From Phaffia rhodozyma (lineage: Eukaryota; Basidiomycota; Tremellomycetes; Cystofilobasidiales; Mrakiaceae): a stretch of DNA of 64,000 bases. Numbering within the stretch: the first letter of the stretch is position 1; every line of letters begins with the position of its first letter. Shown here piece by piece: positions 11,543 through 23,143 of this stretch. A program made the position numbers and the translations under genes. The stretch is from the NCBI GenBank assembly GCA_014706385.1, contig JACGZH010000003.1, forward strand, positions 761,501 through 825,500, read 5' to 3'. The notes under the pieces were generated by a model. It saw only the letters and a program-made list of their open reading frames with translations, was not told the DNA's origin and did not search any database.

Positions 11543-12441
11543 GTTGGGATGGCAAAGGATCGTTAGTGGCTGATGGTTATTCGCTGTTCTTGGTATAGTC
11601 TTAATCCAAAGGCGACGAATCGAATGTAGGTCTTTTCACGACTTGTGGGTGACGTAAGATCATCCGATATTAGGTAAGCACTAGCTCAGGAATTTGTGTA
11701 CTTTCTGGTCACACCTATATTGACCGACTGGACAGATCAAGAGCCTAGCGTTGACTTTGATTGTATAATATCAATAAACTTGCCATAAGAACCCATCTTG
11801 AAAAGACATATTACAGCTCTTGTCGATGATCGCTGTCGCCACGATGAGCAATGCAGATGCTCATCCAGTCGAGATAAGAAGCCTAAAGAACAGGCATAGG
11901 CGGTTTGGGCCCGCCTGGAGAGGTTGTCTTCATGGGTCGACTCAAGGGATGCCCACCTTATAAAACATCATAAGAAGAGGTACTGAGAAGGAATATAATG
12001 TAAGGAGCTGAAGAGAGACAATACACTGAGACAAGCTGAGGTCGAGGTTAGCAAGCCAACTCAACAGTCAGGAGAAACGTCGCCTCACTCGGTCATTTTT
12101 GAAAGTACATATGCTACCAGTCAAAAAATCACGGCATCTAACATCATGTAGTCAGCCACAAGTTTAGGTACGAATCACAGAGACGGCCACCAAAGACGAT
12201 CCTTCGACGCAGGATGTACATGGGAACGACAAATGTATTTGATCTAATCTAATCTAGGATATCGTCAGGCTGAGTTCAGGCTTTGAATATAATTATGCGA
12301 TCAAAAAGGTCGAAGCAGCCTCCTCAAATGCATGAGCTATCTGTACACAAGGGTGGGTTGGGAAAAATTGGTCTCTGGGACAAACTCAGACCCTAACGCT
12401 TTCTCTTACTCGTTGCACTTCTAACGTCAAGACAATTCAAG
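11543..12441. other. Divergent promoter region UPF0014 gene / RPL15
   Basis: About 900 bases between divergent starts. I see no gene, tRNA or repeat beyond a short TCTAA run near 12240-12255. The last 60 bases before the eL15 start carry ACCCTAAC and a pyrimidine-rich leader. Confidence 0.55.
12390..12397 (+). promoter_or_regulatory. Shortened telobox (ACCCTAAC) upstream of RPL15
   Basis: ACCCTAAC lies 45 bases before the eL15 start, followed by a pyrimidine tract (CTTTCTCTTAC), a context typical of ribosomal-protein promoters or leaders. It matches the core of the longer boxes at 4685 and 53093. Function is inferred. Confidence 0.35.
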
Positions 12442-13250
12442 ATGGGAGCCTACAAGTACGTTGCTGAGCTCTACAAGAAGAAGCAGAGCGATGTTATGAG
12501 GTTCTTGATGCGAGTCAGGTTAGTCTTTGTGTTTCTGTTCTTTCGTGGTGTTTGCGTAAGAGGACGATGGAAGAGTATGAAGCGGGAGAAAAAAAAACTT
12601 TGAACTGACCATGCCAACGAAAAAATCCTTGTCCTTTTATACTCGTGTGCTGCATACCCACTGGTCGACTTGTCTGACTGCTTTGTTCGACATTCTTGAA
12701 CTCCTATCATTTCACCTTTGTCGTCTATCCGGGATACCATTCAAACACCTAAATCTTTTCTTCGACCGACCTTTATACTGGAAACCGAATCTTCTTCCTC
12801 GTCTGCTTAAATTTCTCTTCCAAATATCGACCCTGGACCTCGTTCCATGACTATCTCAAATAAAATTCATTTCTATCCATTAGGTGCTGGGAGTACCGAC
12901 AGCTCGCTGTCGTCCACCGAGCTTCCCGACCCTCCCGACCTGACAAGGCTCGACGATTGGGGTACAAGGCCAAGCAGGGCTACCTCATCTACCGAGTCCG
13001 AGTCCGACGAGGTAACCGAAAGAAGCCCGTGAAGAAGGGGTGAGTTTTCCCCTCGCAAACAAGTTTCAGGAAACGACAACATCTGACATGGAAGTCTTTA
13101 CCAACCCTTCCTACACCTTCAGAGCTACCTTCGGTAAGCCCGTTCGACACGGAGTCAACCACCTTAAGTTCCAGAAGGGTCTCCGAGCTACCGCTGAGGA
13201 GCGAGTTGGAAAGCGATGTGGTAACTTGCGAGTCCTTAACTCCTACTGGA

Positions 13251-13301
<51 letters not shown>

Positions 13302-13568
13302 TCTTCGTTTTGTTTTGATGATCATTTTCTTCGGATCATCAGCTGATCATCATCAATCTATCTCATCAGCCCCTCCCACAAGGCTATCCGACGAGACGCT
13401 CGAATCAACTGGATCGCCAACCCTGTCCACAAGCACCGAGAGTCCCGAGGTCTTACCTCCATCGGCAAGCAGAACCGAGGACTCGGCAAGGGTCACCGAT
13501 TCAACAAGTCCAACTGGCGAAAGACCTGGAAGAGGAACAACACCCTCTCCCTTCCCCGATACCGATAA
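12442..13568 (+). CDS. RPL15: 60S ribosomal protein eL15 (L15)
   Basis: eL15 is a core large-subunit protein that contacts 28S rRNA. The spliced product starts [20 protein letters not shown] and continues with [64 protein letters not shown] and [20 protein letters not shown], ending in RYR with stop TAA at 13566-13568. This covers the whole family. Three introns follow codons ...RVR, ...KKG and ...ILVD. The first (about 12519-12883) is around 365 nt, far longer than the other two, which is common for regulatory introns in ribosomal-protein genes. I found no clear C/D box in it. The length of about 203 residues is normal. Confidence 0.97.
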
Positions 13569-14028
13569 ACGTTTCCATCACTGGGACGTCTCTATCGGTG
13601 GCCTTTTGTTTTTTCAGACTTGGTCGCTCCCGACTACCTTTTTTTTGGGGATCATATGCTGCTTTTTGTCTCCCAAACGAGATCTCTTTCTCTCATTCTC
13701 TGTCTCTTACTCTTCAACACAACAGCACATTTTTGGCCTATGTATATGGTCTCACCAGACTCATCTGTCCTTGAGAATATGTGCACATGAGAAAGACAAC
13801 AAAGGGGTCTTGAAAAAGATCGCCAATGAGTCAATTGCCGTCTAGTGAAAACTTTGATGTTGGTGTGTCTCGAAATTGAGTCTCTAATCAACTAATTGAC
13901 TTGAAATCTCGAGCAGTTGTATCCTGGCTGCATTCGTCTTGCCAGATTTATTTCTCGTATCCGATTCACCAAAGATAACAACATGCCATTCGGGGTACTC
14001 TTTTCTTTTGGCGTTCTTTTTACAATCA
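13569..14028. other. Intergenic, convergent 3' ends RPL15 / PP5
   Basis: About 460 bases of likely 3' UTR from both sides. It is pyrimidine-rich after 13610. No gene is supported. Confidence 0.6.
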
Positions 14029-16569
14029 CTACATCAATCCGTTGAATCCCTGGGAGTACGCCATTGGTCTTGTGTTTGGTAGTGACAATAGCGAAGAGTT
14101 TCGTTTCAGTACAGAAAACACCGATTAGTATATGGATATATGATAAGTCTCAAACGACACGACGGAAGGCCAAAAAGGAAAGAAACAAAGGACAACTCAC
14201 CTCATAGGTGGATGCGAGACCGAGTTGAACGAAGTGTACTTGACTTCACCCTCAGCATCAACTCTGATGAAGGCTCCCTTGTTGCCGGTTGAATCACAGT
14301 AATTCGGGGCAGAGAAAACGGTAACGCAGAGTCCGTCATGTTCTACCGAATAACCAGCCTGTCTAACCTCATGTGACCTAAACACAGCGGTCACTCCGTT
14401 TGCCTCACACCAAGTTTTGGTGACATCCGGTCCGAAACCGACGCCTACACCTCGTTTACTAGGCCCTCTACCTTCAGCTTCTTGAGGATCCGTCCAGAGA
14501 AGTTCCATCATGAGTCCTTCCTGACCGGGTTGACGACCGAACCTATCGATTTTCCGGATATCATCTAACGTGACGCCGTCTTTGGAGAACAAGCCGCCAT
14601 GGACGACAAAGAACCGTTTTCGACCTTCCGGCGAAAGGAACGCTTTGGGAGGGTCTCGAGAAAGTGAGAGCGAGGAAAGAGTTCGAGGCGAACGAGTGGG
14701 TGAAAGCAAGGTCGCCAACGGCAAAGCAGTGAAGACGTCCGAGAAGAGTTTGTCTGTTGAGTGGTGTGCGAGAACCAAGAAGAAAGTTTCAGTTATCTGT
14801 CACAGACGAGAATGAGAGAGACTTTATCGTCCAAAGAAGAGTACCCACATGTAGGCTCTCCATGCTTGTGTTTAACTTCCCCTTCGAATCCATAAACCTT
14901 GTTCATATCCCTTTGAGAAAGAGACGGAGAACAAAGAGCCACACCAGCTGACCATCAGTCCAGGATCAGATGAATAGACTCAGAACGATAACAGAAGAGC
15001 GAGACATACGCGGTTTCGTGATTTCCTCGGTTAAGGTATATTCGGTTCGGATAAAGCCATTTGTATGCGAACAAGGTAAGGGCAACTTCAACGGACCAAC
15101 TTCCTCTATCAACGAAGTCTCCGTTGAAAAGCAGGATATGGTTGGGCGACGGGGGGCCCGTCAGAGTGAACAGATGAAGCAGGTCGTAGAATTGACCTAG
15201 AGAGAACGAATGCATATGAGTTCAGACACGAGTTAAGGAACTAAGAGTGGAACAATGGAAAGCGCATTGAGACGTACCATGGGTATCTCCAATGACATCA
15301 ACAGTGCAGTCTTCCTCGATGTCGATCTCTACTAATGTCTTTTCCTTCCTAAGCACCTCCTCACAACCGAGTACGATCTCCCAGACCAATCTCTTAGGCA
15401 AATGACCTTTTCCCTCTCTGAACCACTCAATCATACCCTCTACAAATTCCTTTGTCGGTTTCCATCGACCATTCTCGCCCTCGCTCTCACTCGGCGGTTG
15501 AGGAAGCGGACCAGTATACTTCGCATCCATCGGACAAGATCCATCGTTGATCATTCTACGAGATCGGTGAGAGGCAGACTCGGTGTCGCCTGCAGAGATA
15601 GCCTTCTCAAAAGCAATGCGGTGCATCTATTCGAATCGACAGAGGCAATATAGAAGAAAAGGATGAGCTGTTAGGAGAAAAAGTTCTCGGACTGAAGCCA
15701 AGAGGGCAAACTAGTAGTCCAATACCGTTTTCAAAGCAAGAGGGACAAACCAGCTTCTGGGTTGCTTCCTAAAAGAAGAAGAAGCAGACCAAAAGAGTAG
15801 ACAAGGTCAGCATGGTGTAAATCGAGATATTTACAAAGCATCGTGATACATACAAGTTGCTTCCTAGCCTCTATGTTTGAGGGCTCAAGTTTGAGAACCT
15901 CCTTTAGATCAGCCACGGCCGGTTTTGGGTGTAAAACAGCAAGCTGGGAAAGAGCACGTCGGTAGTATGCTTTAACAGCCTTAGGATCGATCTCAATAGC
16001 CTTGGCTGAAAGGATAAGGCGAAAAAAAAAGGAGAGAAGTCATTGCGCAAAGATGTAGAGATGAGCAAAACTCGGGCCTCACTGTTCAAAGACTGCAATG
16101 AATGGAACCCTAAAAGAAAGCATAGTGATGAATGGGGACTCACTAGCATCCGAGACGGCTCCTCCAAACTCCTCAAGTTTCATCTTTGCAAAAGCTCGAT
16201 TGGACCACTACGGTTGTGGGTATAATGATATCCGTATATTGCTTGGATTAGTACAAGTCGTTGATGATGTTAAACGTGAAGAAGGACTTACAAAGATCGG
16301 GTCCTTGGGGTTAAGAGTGATAGCATCTCCATAGAGTTGGATGGCTTTTTTAAAGTCCTTGGCTATAGGAGATTAGATCATGAAAACGCTAAAGCTCAAC
16401 TTTCCAATACGTGGTCGTATGCTTCACGGATCCCAAGATGAATGGACATACCGGCAAACGCTTTGTTAGCCTCTCCCTTGATTCTAAGCGCTTCCGCTCG
16501 GTCCTCATCGGTGACAAGCTTGAAATCATCGACCTCTTTGTCATCTCCGTTCAAAGAAAGATTTGCCAT
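14029..16569 (-). CDS. PPT1: Ser/Thr protein phosphatase 5 (PP5/Ppt1) with TPR domain
   Basis: PP5 dephosphorylates Hsp90 co-chaperones and clients; its TPR domain binds the Hsp90 tail and inhibits the catalytic domain. The start ATG at 16567-16569 is followed by TPR helices ([50 protein letters not shown]) and then the phosphatase. All metal-binding motifs are present: GDTHG, GDFVDRG, RGNHE and HGGLF, plus LLWTDPQ and SAPNYCD. The minus-strand frame ends at a stop near 14197. However, a donor there splices to an exon giving [12 protein letters not shown] and TAG at 14029-14031, which matches the conserved PP5 end (HPxxxPMAYA), so I extended it. About 30 extra residues ([11 protein letters not shown]...) lie before the VVHGGLF strand, coded near 14620-14710. 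There are many introns in the TPR half. Confidence 0.93.
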
Positions 16570-17035
16570 TATACGGGGCGAGTTGAAAGGAGCTGCACGA
16601 GGAATCTTGGTCAGTTGAACTGAAACGACAAAGGGGTTTCAAAGATGACGAATGTATACAAACTGATGTCGTCCGACATGGGAGGCATGACCCAAGCTGA
16701 TTCGAACGAGGTCGGAGCCGAGCTATTATCCAAACAGACGGACGAAGAATCTGTATCTGACGATGGCTGCATATCTATGCCTCTGTGAGTATTTCTCTTG
16801 TGAGAAGAAGGTCAACGTATCGTATCGTATCGTATCGGGTTGAAGAAGCCACAAGTGTGGAGGGCAAATGTTCAAGCGGGAAATTAATCGGGTGCACGTG
16901 ACGAACCCAAACTTCAGCACACATCCGTTTCCCTGGGTATCTTTTCCTTCTCTCGATCTTTACTTCCAACCACCACTCTGCTTCTTTGATTCACATCTAT
17001 TTCAGTTGAGTTTTCTTCTTGAATCATATAAAATA
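16570..17035. other. Divergent promoter region PP5 / aldo-keto reductase
   Basis: About 465 bases between divergent starts. It contains a short CGTAT tandem repeat (16816-16835) and a pyrimidine-rich leader before the plus-strand gene. Nothing else is seen. Confidence 0.55.
16816..16835 (+). repeat. (CGTAT)4 tandem repeat
   Basis: Four perfect copies of a 5-base unit sit in the divergent promoter between the PP5 and aldo-keto reductase genes. It is short enough to vary in length between strains. Confidence 0.85.
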
Positions 17036-18669
17036 ATGATCATCCCATTCGGCTCAGTTCTTCCCTTGCTGGCTTCCAAGATGTCTGGCCTGTTCCATCC
17101 GAACCCTACTTCGGCAACCTCCGATGGACTTTATCCAAAGCACATTGTGTACCCACTCAATGACGGATCAGTCATCCCCAGGTGGGCAATCGACGTTAGT
17201 TTGTTGGTGTTGTATGTGATCTGACTGACTGAAACAAATGACTTGTCGACCAGTCCTGCTTTTGGAGTTGGTAGCGCTCTGTATCAGAAGAACGCAACTG
17301 AAGACGTTCTTCTCGCTGTGAGTTTATTCGTTCTATCAATTGCTCATCCTTCGCACAACTATTGTCATCTCGCCAGATCGAGCGTATTTTTATTTTGCTG
17401 ACACAGTAATCTTGACCATCCGGCATCAAAAATGTTAGCTCAAAAACAAATATCGACATCTTGATAATGCTGCGATCTACAAGAACGAGGAATCCGTAGG
17501 AGATGCTGTTAGTTCAATAATGGCTTGAAATTCGATCTACTCCCAAACATCAAGACTCATCTATGTACAATCTTGCAGATTCGTCAATCCGGACTCCATC
17601 GAAAAGAGTTGTACCTCACCTCAAAGTTCGCCAATATTGATGGAGATGACGTTCGAACCGAATTCAATAAGAGTTTGGCCAAGGTCAGTAGTTGATTGCG
17701 ATATCTGTAGTAAATTGGATATTGGGCGACAGAGTTTCTCGATTTTGTTAATCACCTATTTGATTGGGCCCACAGCTTGGCGTAGATTACCTTGGTTCGT
17801 TGATTATCTTCCAAACAACTAACATCATCGCGTTCAGCAGTTGAATGCTACAGTTTCATTCCAATCATATCCAGACCTTTATCTCATTCATTTCCCATCT
17901 GCTGCCGAATCGGCCGGAGGGATTGCTAAAGTCTGGAAGGAGTTCGAGCTTCTCAAGGCGGAGGGACTCGTCAAATCGGTTTGTTTTTGAAAAAGAGTAT
18001 CCGGTCTTACAAATTATGGTCTTTCGCCTAGTTAAACTTACCTTGTTTCTTTCCGTCTTAGATCGGCGTCTCTAACTTTGGAGTGAAGGAGCTCACCGAG
18101 CTGCTTCTGATCGCAAAGACCAAGCCAGCCGTCAATCAAGTTCGTTTCTTCCTACTTTCTCGTCTTTTGTTATTTCCGATATCTTCCAATAGTGTCGTCG
18201 TTCATCGAAGTTTATCACGTTAGATTCGATACCATGCATACAATGCGCTCGAGAACGCTCCTCTGCTTGCGTTTGCCGCCCTGAACGATATCAAGATCGA
18301 GGCCTACTCTTCTCTGAGTCCAATCACCAAGTTTCCAGGTACGTGATTCACTCCTACATATGACCCCTTCCCTTTATGAACCAACTCCGCCTGGTATTTC
18401 ACATTCGTTACCCAGGTGGACCCGCCGATGCGATCGCCGAGCAGGTAGCCCATAGAATCTCTACCGTTAAGGGGGACGTCGATATCACTGTCAGTCAGGC
18501 TACTTTGGATTGGGTCAAGACCAAAGGAATCGTCATCGTCACCACCTCCGGCAAGAATTTCCGACAGAAAGAACAGCTTGAAGTAGTTCAGAATGACTTC
18601 CCCGAATGGCTTGATGAGGAGATCGAGGCTTACGAGAAGGCCGGTCCCGGTTGGGACAAGAAGAACTAA
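17036..18669 (+). CDS. Aldo-keto reductase
   Basis: This is a soluble NADPH-dependent carbonyl reductase of the AKR TIM-barrel family; the substrate is unknown. The catalytic tetrad is visible: Asp in YRHLDNAA, Tyr in AIYKNEESVGDA, Lys in LYLTSKFA and His in DLYLIHFPS. Later motifs are KSIGVSNFGVKEL, KPAVNQIRYHAYN and IEAYSSLSP. The C-terminus (TVSQATLDWVKTKGIVIVTTSGK) fits the cofactor-binding region. The first ATG (17036) gives a short hydrophobic start (MIIPFGSVLPLLASK). An internal ATG (MSGLFHPN, near 17081) may be the real start, as AKRs usually begin close to the PLNDGSVIP strand. About seven introns of 50-130 nt interrupt it. The end is TAA at 18667-18669. Confidence 0.88.
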
Positions 18670-19535
18670 GAATTGAATTTTCTCTTATCTCGAGTTGTAT
18701 ATCCTGTCGACGTTGTATCTATCTATGGAGAGAAAGCGATGGATTTGAATGCTGATTTGCTCAAGATCATATCTGATGATTTCTTTCTGGACTGTCCTCG
18801 GTCTCCTGGCCCTTCGTCGTATACTCTTCTTGCTCTATCATCTGTCTTTAACAACTGCACTTGACTTGCTCAGGACAGGAACGGGGTTGCACAACATCCT
18901 TCAATTTTCTTCTCAGCGCCGAGTCTACTCATCCATGCTTCTTCGAAGCAACAAACAAACAAACGCGATTCACCCTACTCGAACGAATCTCTCTGTAGAG
19001 TTCATCAGATCTAATCCAAACACTCCATGTCCCAGGGGCGTCATATACTCATGTTGCGATCTGCAGGTTCTGTTTCCTCCACATCTGATACACGCGTATA
19101 TCTGTGTTTGCTTCAACAGGCACTATGGATCAGTTTCCGTTCCTCATCGCCTCCCTAGCTTGTTTGCTTTTCCTCTTCACTTGTCTCTCATTCGGTATAA
19201 GAAGCCTTTGGATGTTGACCCTCTTTCTCTCTTCTCGTATCTTGACTCATCCCCTCCCACCTTTTATAACGCTCTCGGCACCTCCCACTCACTCTCTCCG
19301 TCTTGCTAACGATCCGATCCAAAGGTTCAGGCCATAATTCTACTTCGTCTGCTCCCCATAGTCAACTTGCTTGCCTGACCTCTCGAAAGTCTTACTTCTC
19401 TCTGCAAAACCTTCCTTTTCATTGGCTTTCAGCGACTCCTCCTATTTCTTCGATCTACACTCATCGCCACCATCCTCCAGATCCACCCTCACTCTCTTGT
19501 CTCTTCACATCAACTCCTCATTTTCCTCCCCACTA
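18670..19535. other. Intergenic, pyrimidine-rich leader of the Pumilio gene
   Basis: About 870 bases between tandem genes. From 18900 on, the plus strand is C/T-rich with overlapping open frames in several phases and no domain, as expected for an untranslated leader or promoter. A non-coding first exon is possible but cannot be placed. Confidence 0.5.
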
Positions 19536-22519
19536 ATGTTTGCCATGCACGATTCAATCTATGATCCCGCCGACGATATCATCAGTCATCACGATGTGTT
19601 CCATCTAGATCGAAGGCCTTCCTTACCTCATGCTTTTTCGTACAATGTATGTCTGTTCCCTTCCAAGGAACTTGATCGTTGCCCTACATATCGAGTTGAT
19701 CTGAGAAAATTGTTCCTCACCGATTTTCAATTCCAGAGCGGACTATTATCCCGCCCAGAGAAAGACTTGATGGCACCCAGTAAAGACATGGCTCTGGAGC
19801 TCATGTCTCGGAAAATACAGCAGGTATGTACTGACTAAGACTCTATGAATTTCATAACCGGTGCTGCTTCTCTAACCTGAATCCGCTTGAAAAGATGGAG
19901 GCAAAATTGAACAATCAAACGGCGATGATGCTTCAGCTTCGCGACGAGAATGTCGTTCTCAAAGAGCGATATGATAACAACGTCAGGGACGATGTTAGCC
20001 GCAGTCTTTCTGTATGTACGCGAATTCTACAGTCCGGCCAAGTTTTTGCCTCAGCTGATGTGCATTAGCGAATTTAATTCAGCCTCCGTATTCTGTTCAC
20101 TCGGCTCAAAGTTTTGGGTTTGAATCGAGGAGAGACTGCCGGACAGAACCAGGTACTCCAGTTGATACCGCTGTCAAGTGCGCTATAGGAGTCATTGGAG
20201 AAAACGATGTGAGGGTTTAAATGAGTTTCCGCTTCAATCTTCTGTCTGTTGGAGCTCATTGAAAGAATGTTCATTGGTATACTAGTTCTCGACACGCATG
20301 TATGAACCAGATCCAGAGGTAGTGGCAAAGATTCTCTCTCAATCTTGCTCATATTCCCTGGTTAGTATATCTGTCCATCTCTCAGAATAAAAACAACAGA
20401 CTAAGGCAATATATGAATCCGTTACTCGTCAGGTTCTTCCATCCGAGTACCGAGCGCTTACATGGACCTTGGCCAACCGAACCCAGCGCTCTGCGCAGGA
20501 AGGTCATGCCCTGAAATTTGCAGTTAATTTCTTGATCGTGAGTTCCCAATCGACCATGGTATCAGACTCTCTATGTAACTGACAAAACATTTTGAGTATA
20601 AATCTCATAAAGTCCAGAGTACACCAACTCCGGGGTCAACCTATGGAGAACGTCGTCCATCAGGCTATCCTAAGCGAGCTGATGGGTTTGGCACAAACAG
20701 CGTAGGTCATTTTGTCTACTCTTGCGCGCTCGTATGTAGTGACTGACAAGTCGAACTAACTTTTCTCAATAGAAACGGCAACTATCTAGTTCAACAACTT
20801 ATTGAATGTGGTGGAGCATCGACTAGGATGGATGTGTATGAAGCTGTTCGGTTAGTCATCCCTGCATTCTGAAGCGTCGACAACTTCCTCCTAGTTAATC
20901 GAGTTTTGGCTTGAACTACATATACAACTTCTTAAACTACAGGGATAACTTGCTTAAGTTGTCAAACGACAAGTACGGGACTCATGTCGTCTGCAAGATT
21001 GCAGAGTATTCAGAGATTCGAGTTTGTTCAATTTTGTATAATTTTCCTTGCGTTGTCAAGAAAAGTTTCTCTTCAAATAGATTGACTGTCATCCTTCCTT
21101 CACAGGCTGTTCTAATTCCAGACCTGATCAAGATTGGAGTAGCAGAAACTTTCCAGACTGGAGCACGACGATTATGGAAAGCAGTCAGTGACTTTTCTAT
21201 CTCCGAATATTCGATTCATAGTGCTGATCTGTCTTGTTCTGTCATTGGCAGATCTTCAAAGGAAGCTCAAGAGCCAACGAAATGGCCGTTTTCGACACGT
21301 TAGTATGATTTACGCATCGCTTGAGTGTCTCGGCCCGAGCGCATTATAGTAACAATCCTTTGAGGAGGACTTAGCATCATTACGGAAATGAGAGGCAATT
21401 GGACAGAATGCGCTACAAGTACCGAAAATGGAACTATATCCGTTCAACAAGTGTTCGAGACTTGGCCAGCACCGACATACATGGTGCGTAAAAAAGAGTT
21501 TAGCTGAAACGCTCAATCTGTCAAATATCGTACTGACCATGCCCCTGACCTTAAATAGGAGCCTGTCTTCGTCGAAATCATGGAAAATATCTCACGGATT
21601 GCCAACGGAGGATGGGGCCAGTACGGTCTTGCAAAAATTTGTCCGATCCTTACAGTGCCTTATGCTTACCAAACGTTTGATGTCTTGTTCTGCCATCCAC
21701 TCATTGTAGCTTCCTGATATCTAAGATTTTGGCAAATCCATCTACAAATCTTCGATCGATCATCCTCATGGCACTGTTAGAGTCTCCCTCACCTGTCGCT
21801 GTTGGTCATCATGGAATATCATTCCTTCGTACGGCGCTACTTGAATTAGGAAGACCCGGAGTAGAGGCTTATGTTGATAATCTTTGCACAGTAAAGAAAG
21901 GAGGGTTAGTTCGATCGTCCTTCATCCGTGTCTTGTTCCTTGTGTATCAGTAATGACCATGATCCGTCTCATGATGTAGACATGCACCGCAGATCGTAGA
22001 AATAGCCGGAACGGTGGTGGGCCCGTGGGTCTCTTTCTTCATATCTGCATCCTTGGCTTGAGGTCATTCGTTGACTTGGTCTGATTAAATCGCTGCTCAG
22101 AGGACACATCTCCTTCCTTTGGACAATGGTTTGTTTCTCTCGTCTATCGAAGACTCGCGCACATCTGAGCATGTCGTTCTCCAACTTAGAGTGTTTTCAT
22201 TTCGTTGGGTATACAGCTTACGGATGCAGAGAAGAACAAAATCAAGGACGCGTGTCGCAACCATATTGTGTCCATCAGAGGTTCTCAAAGCGGAAACAAT
22301 CTGTTAAGACAACTGTGCGTTTATACTTACACAATCTTGTGTCTGATGCCGAATAGTGTGTACGGCGAGACTGACTTCTTGAAATTTCGTGATCTTGGAC
22401 AGTGGTTTAATGCCTTCGAATGTGATCCCAAAGCTGAGGTGATTTACCATCCACCTTCTTTCTGCTTTTCGCCTCTCTTTCTAATCGGAATCTCTCTACC
22501 AAATCAACCAATCTCATGA
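19536..22519 (+). CDS. Pumilio-repeat (PUF) RNA-binding protein, degenerate
   Basis: PUF proteins bind mRNA 3' UTRs through repeats with one base-reading helix each. The start is probably ATG 19536 (MFAMHDSIYDPADD). A helical stretch (MEAKLNNQTAMMLQLRDENVVLKERY) precedes the repeats. Repeat-like units are NGNYLVQQLIECGG, NDKYGTHVVCKIAEYS, NGTISVQQVFETWP, NGGWGQY, GHHGISFLRTALLELG and SGNNLLRQL, with spacing near 36 residues. Most deviate from the SxxxxQ base-reading pattern, so target specificity is unclear; relatives of yeast Jsn1/Puf2 are possible. It is very intron-rich. The joins near 21640-21730 and the 3' end are uncertain: the frame stops at 22519, but the last 60 bases look intron-like, so the true end may be elsewhere. 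Confidence 0.6.
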
Positions 22520-23143
22520 AGATTTCCACCCTTCATTCCAACCTATATCTAAGATTTCATTATTTTGTTCCTACATAGTCACCTAGCCATATCTCAACAA
22601 TCTTCCATTCTTTTTTTCCACTGTATTTGTCTTTCCATGTCGTCCAGTTTCGACTGTATCTTCCTTTCTCTGCTTTGTGTCATTTCACTGTCGTTTCCTT
22701 GACCCATGGATATCACTCTCATTAATTGCACCCATCTCTTCATCTGTTGTTTCTCTTCCCCTCTCTTTTGTCTCTTTTGATAACCATGCGCCACTCTTTT
22801 ACCTCCTCTACTCTTTCTTTTTTTCTTCTCTTAGCAAAAGCCTCAGCTTTATCAACAGAAACCTTGGTATCGCTATTCTTATGCGGTATAATTTGACTCA
22901 AATGAATCAATATATTACGTTACATATATACGTGAAACCGAATATCTTCAATAGATGGAACGTTTCATCTTTTTGTCGTTGGTTCTCGTTTGTTCCTCTT
23001 CAGACGCTAAAGAAAATGTGAAACGGTTGTAGGAGGAGAGTGGAATTTGAAAGGAGAGGAGAATGGGTTTAGTATGTCCGGTCTTGACCTCCTCTGTTTC
23101 CTGGGACGTTCCGGTTCGGCTACAGAGAACGATTACGGAAAGT
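22520..23143. other. Intergenic, convergent 3' ends
   Basis: About 620 bases, strongly pyrimidine-rich on the plus strand to 22860. It lies between the Pumilio gene (+) and YTH1 (-). It probably contains both 3' UTRs. No gene is supported. Confidence 0.55.

Noticed and set aside
11640..11760. Possible tRNA (A-box-like TAGCTCAGG)
   Set aside because: No matching B box (GGTTCGAATCC) at the right distance and no cloverleaf; no tRNA was found elsewhere in the window either.
13300..13370. C/D-box snoRNA in the third eL15 intron (TGATGA, CTGA)
   Set aside because: The intron is only about 70 nt and the motifs are about 30 bases apart inside repeated ATCATC; too short and without a terminal stem.
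14197..14199. Stop codon as the end of PP5
   Set aside because: It is the TGA created by reading into a GTGAGT donor; the next exon supplies the conserved PMAY C-terminus.
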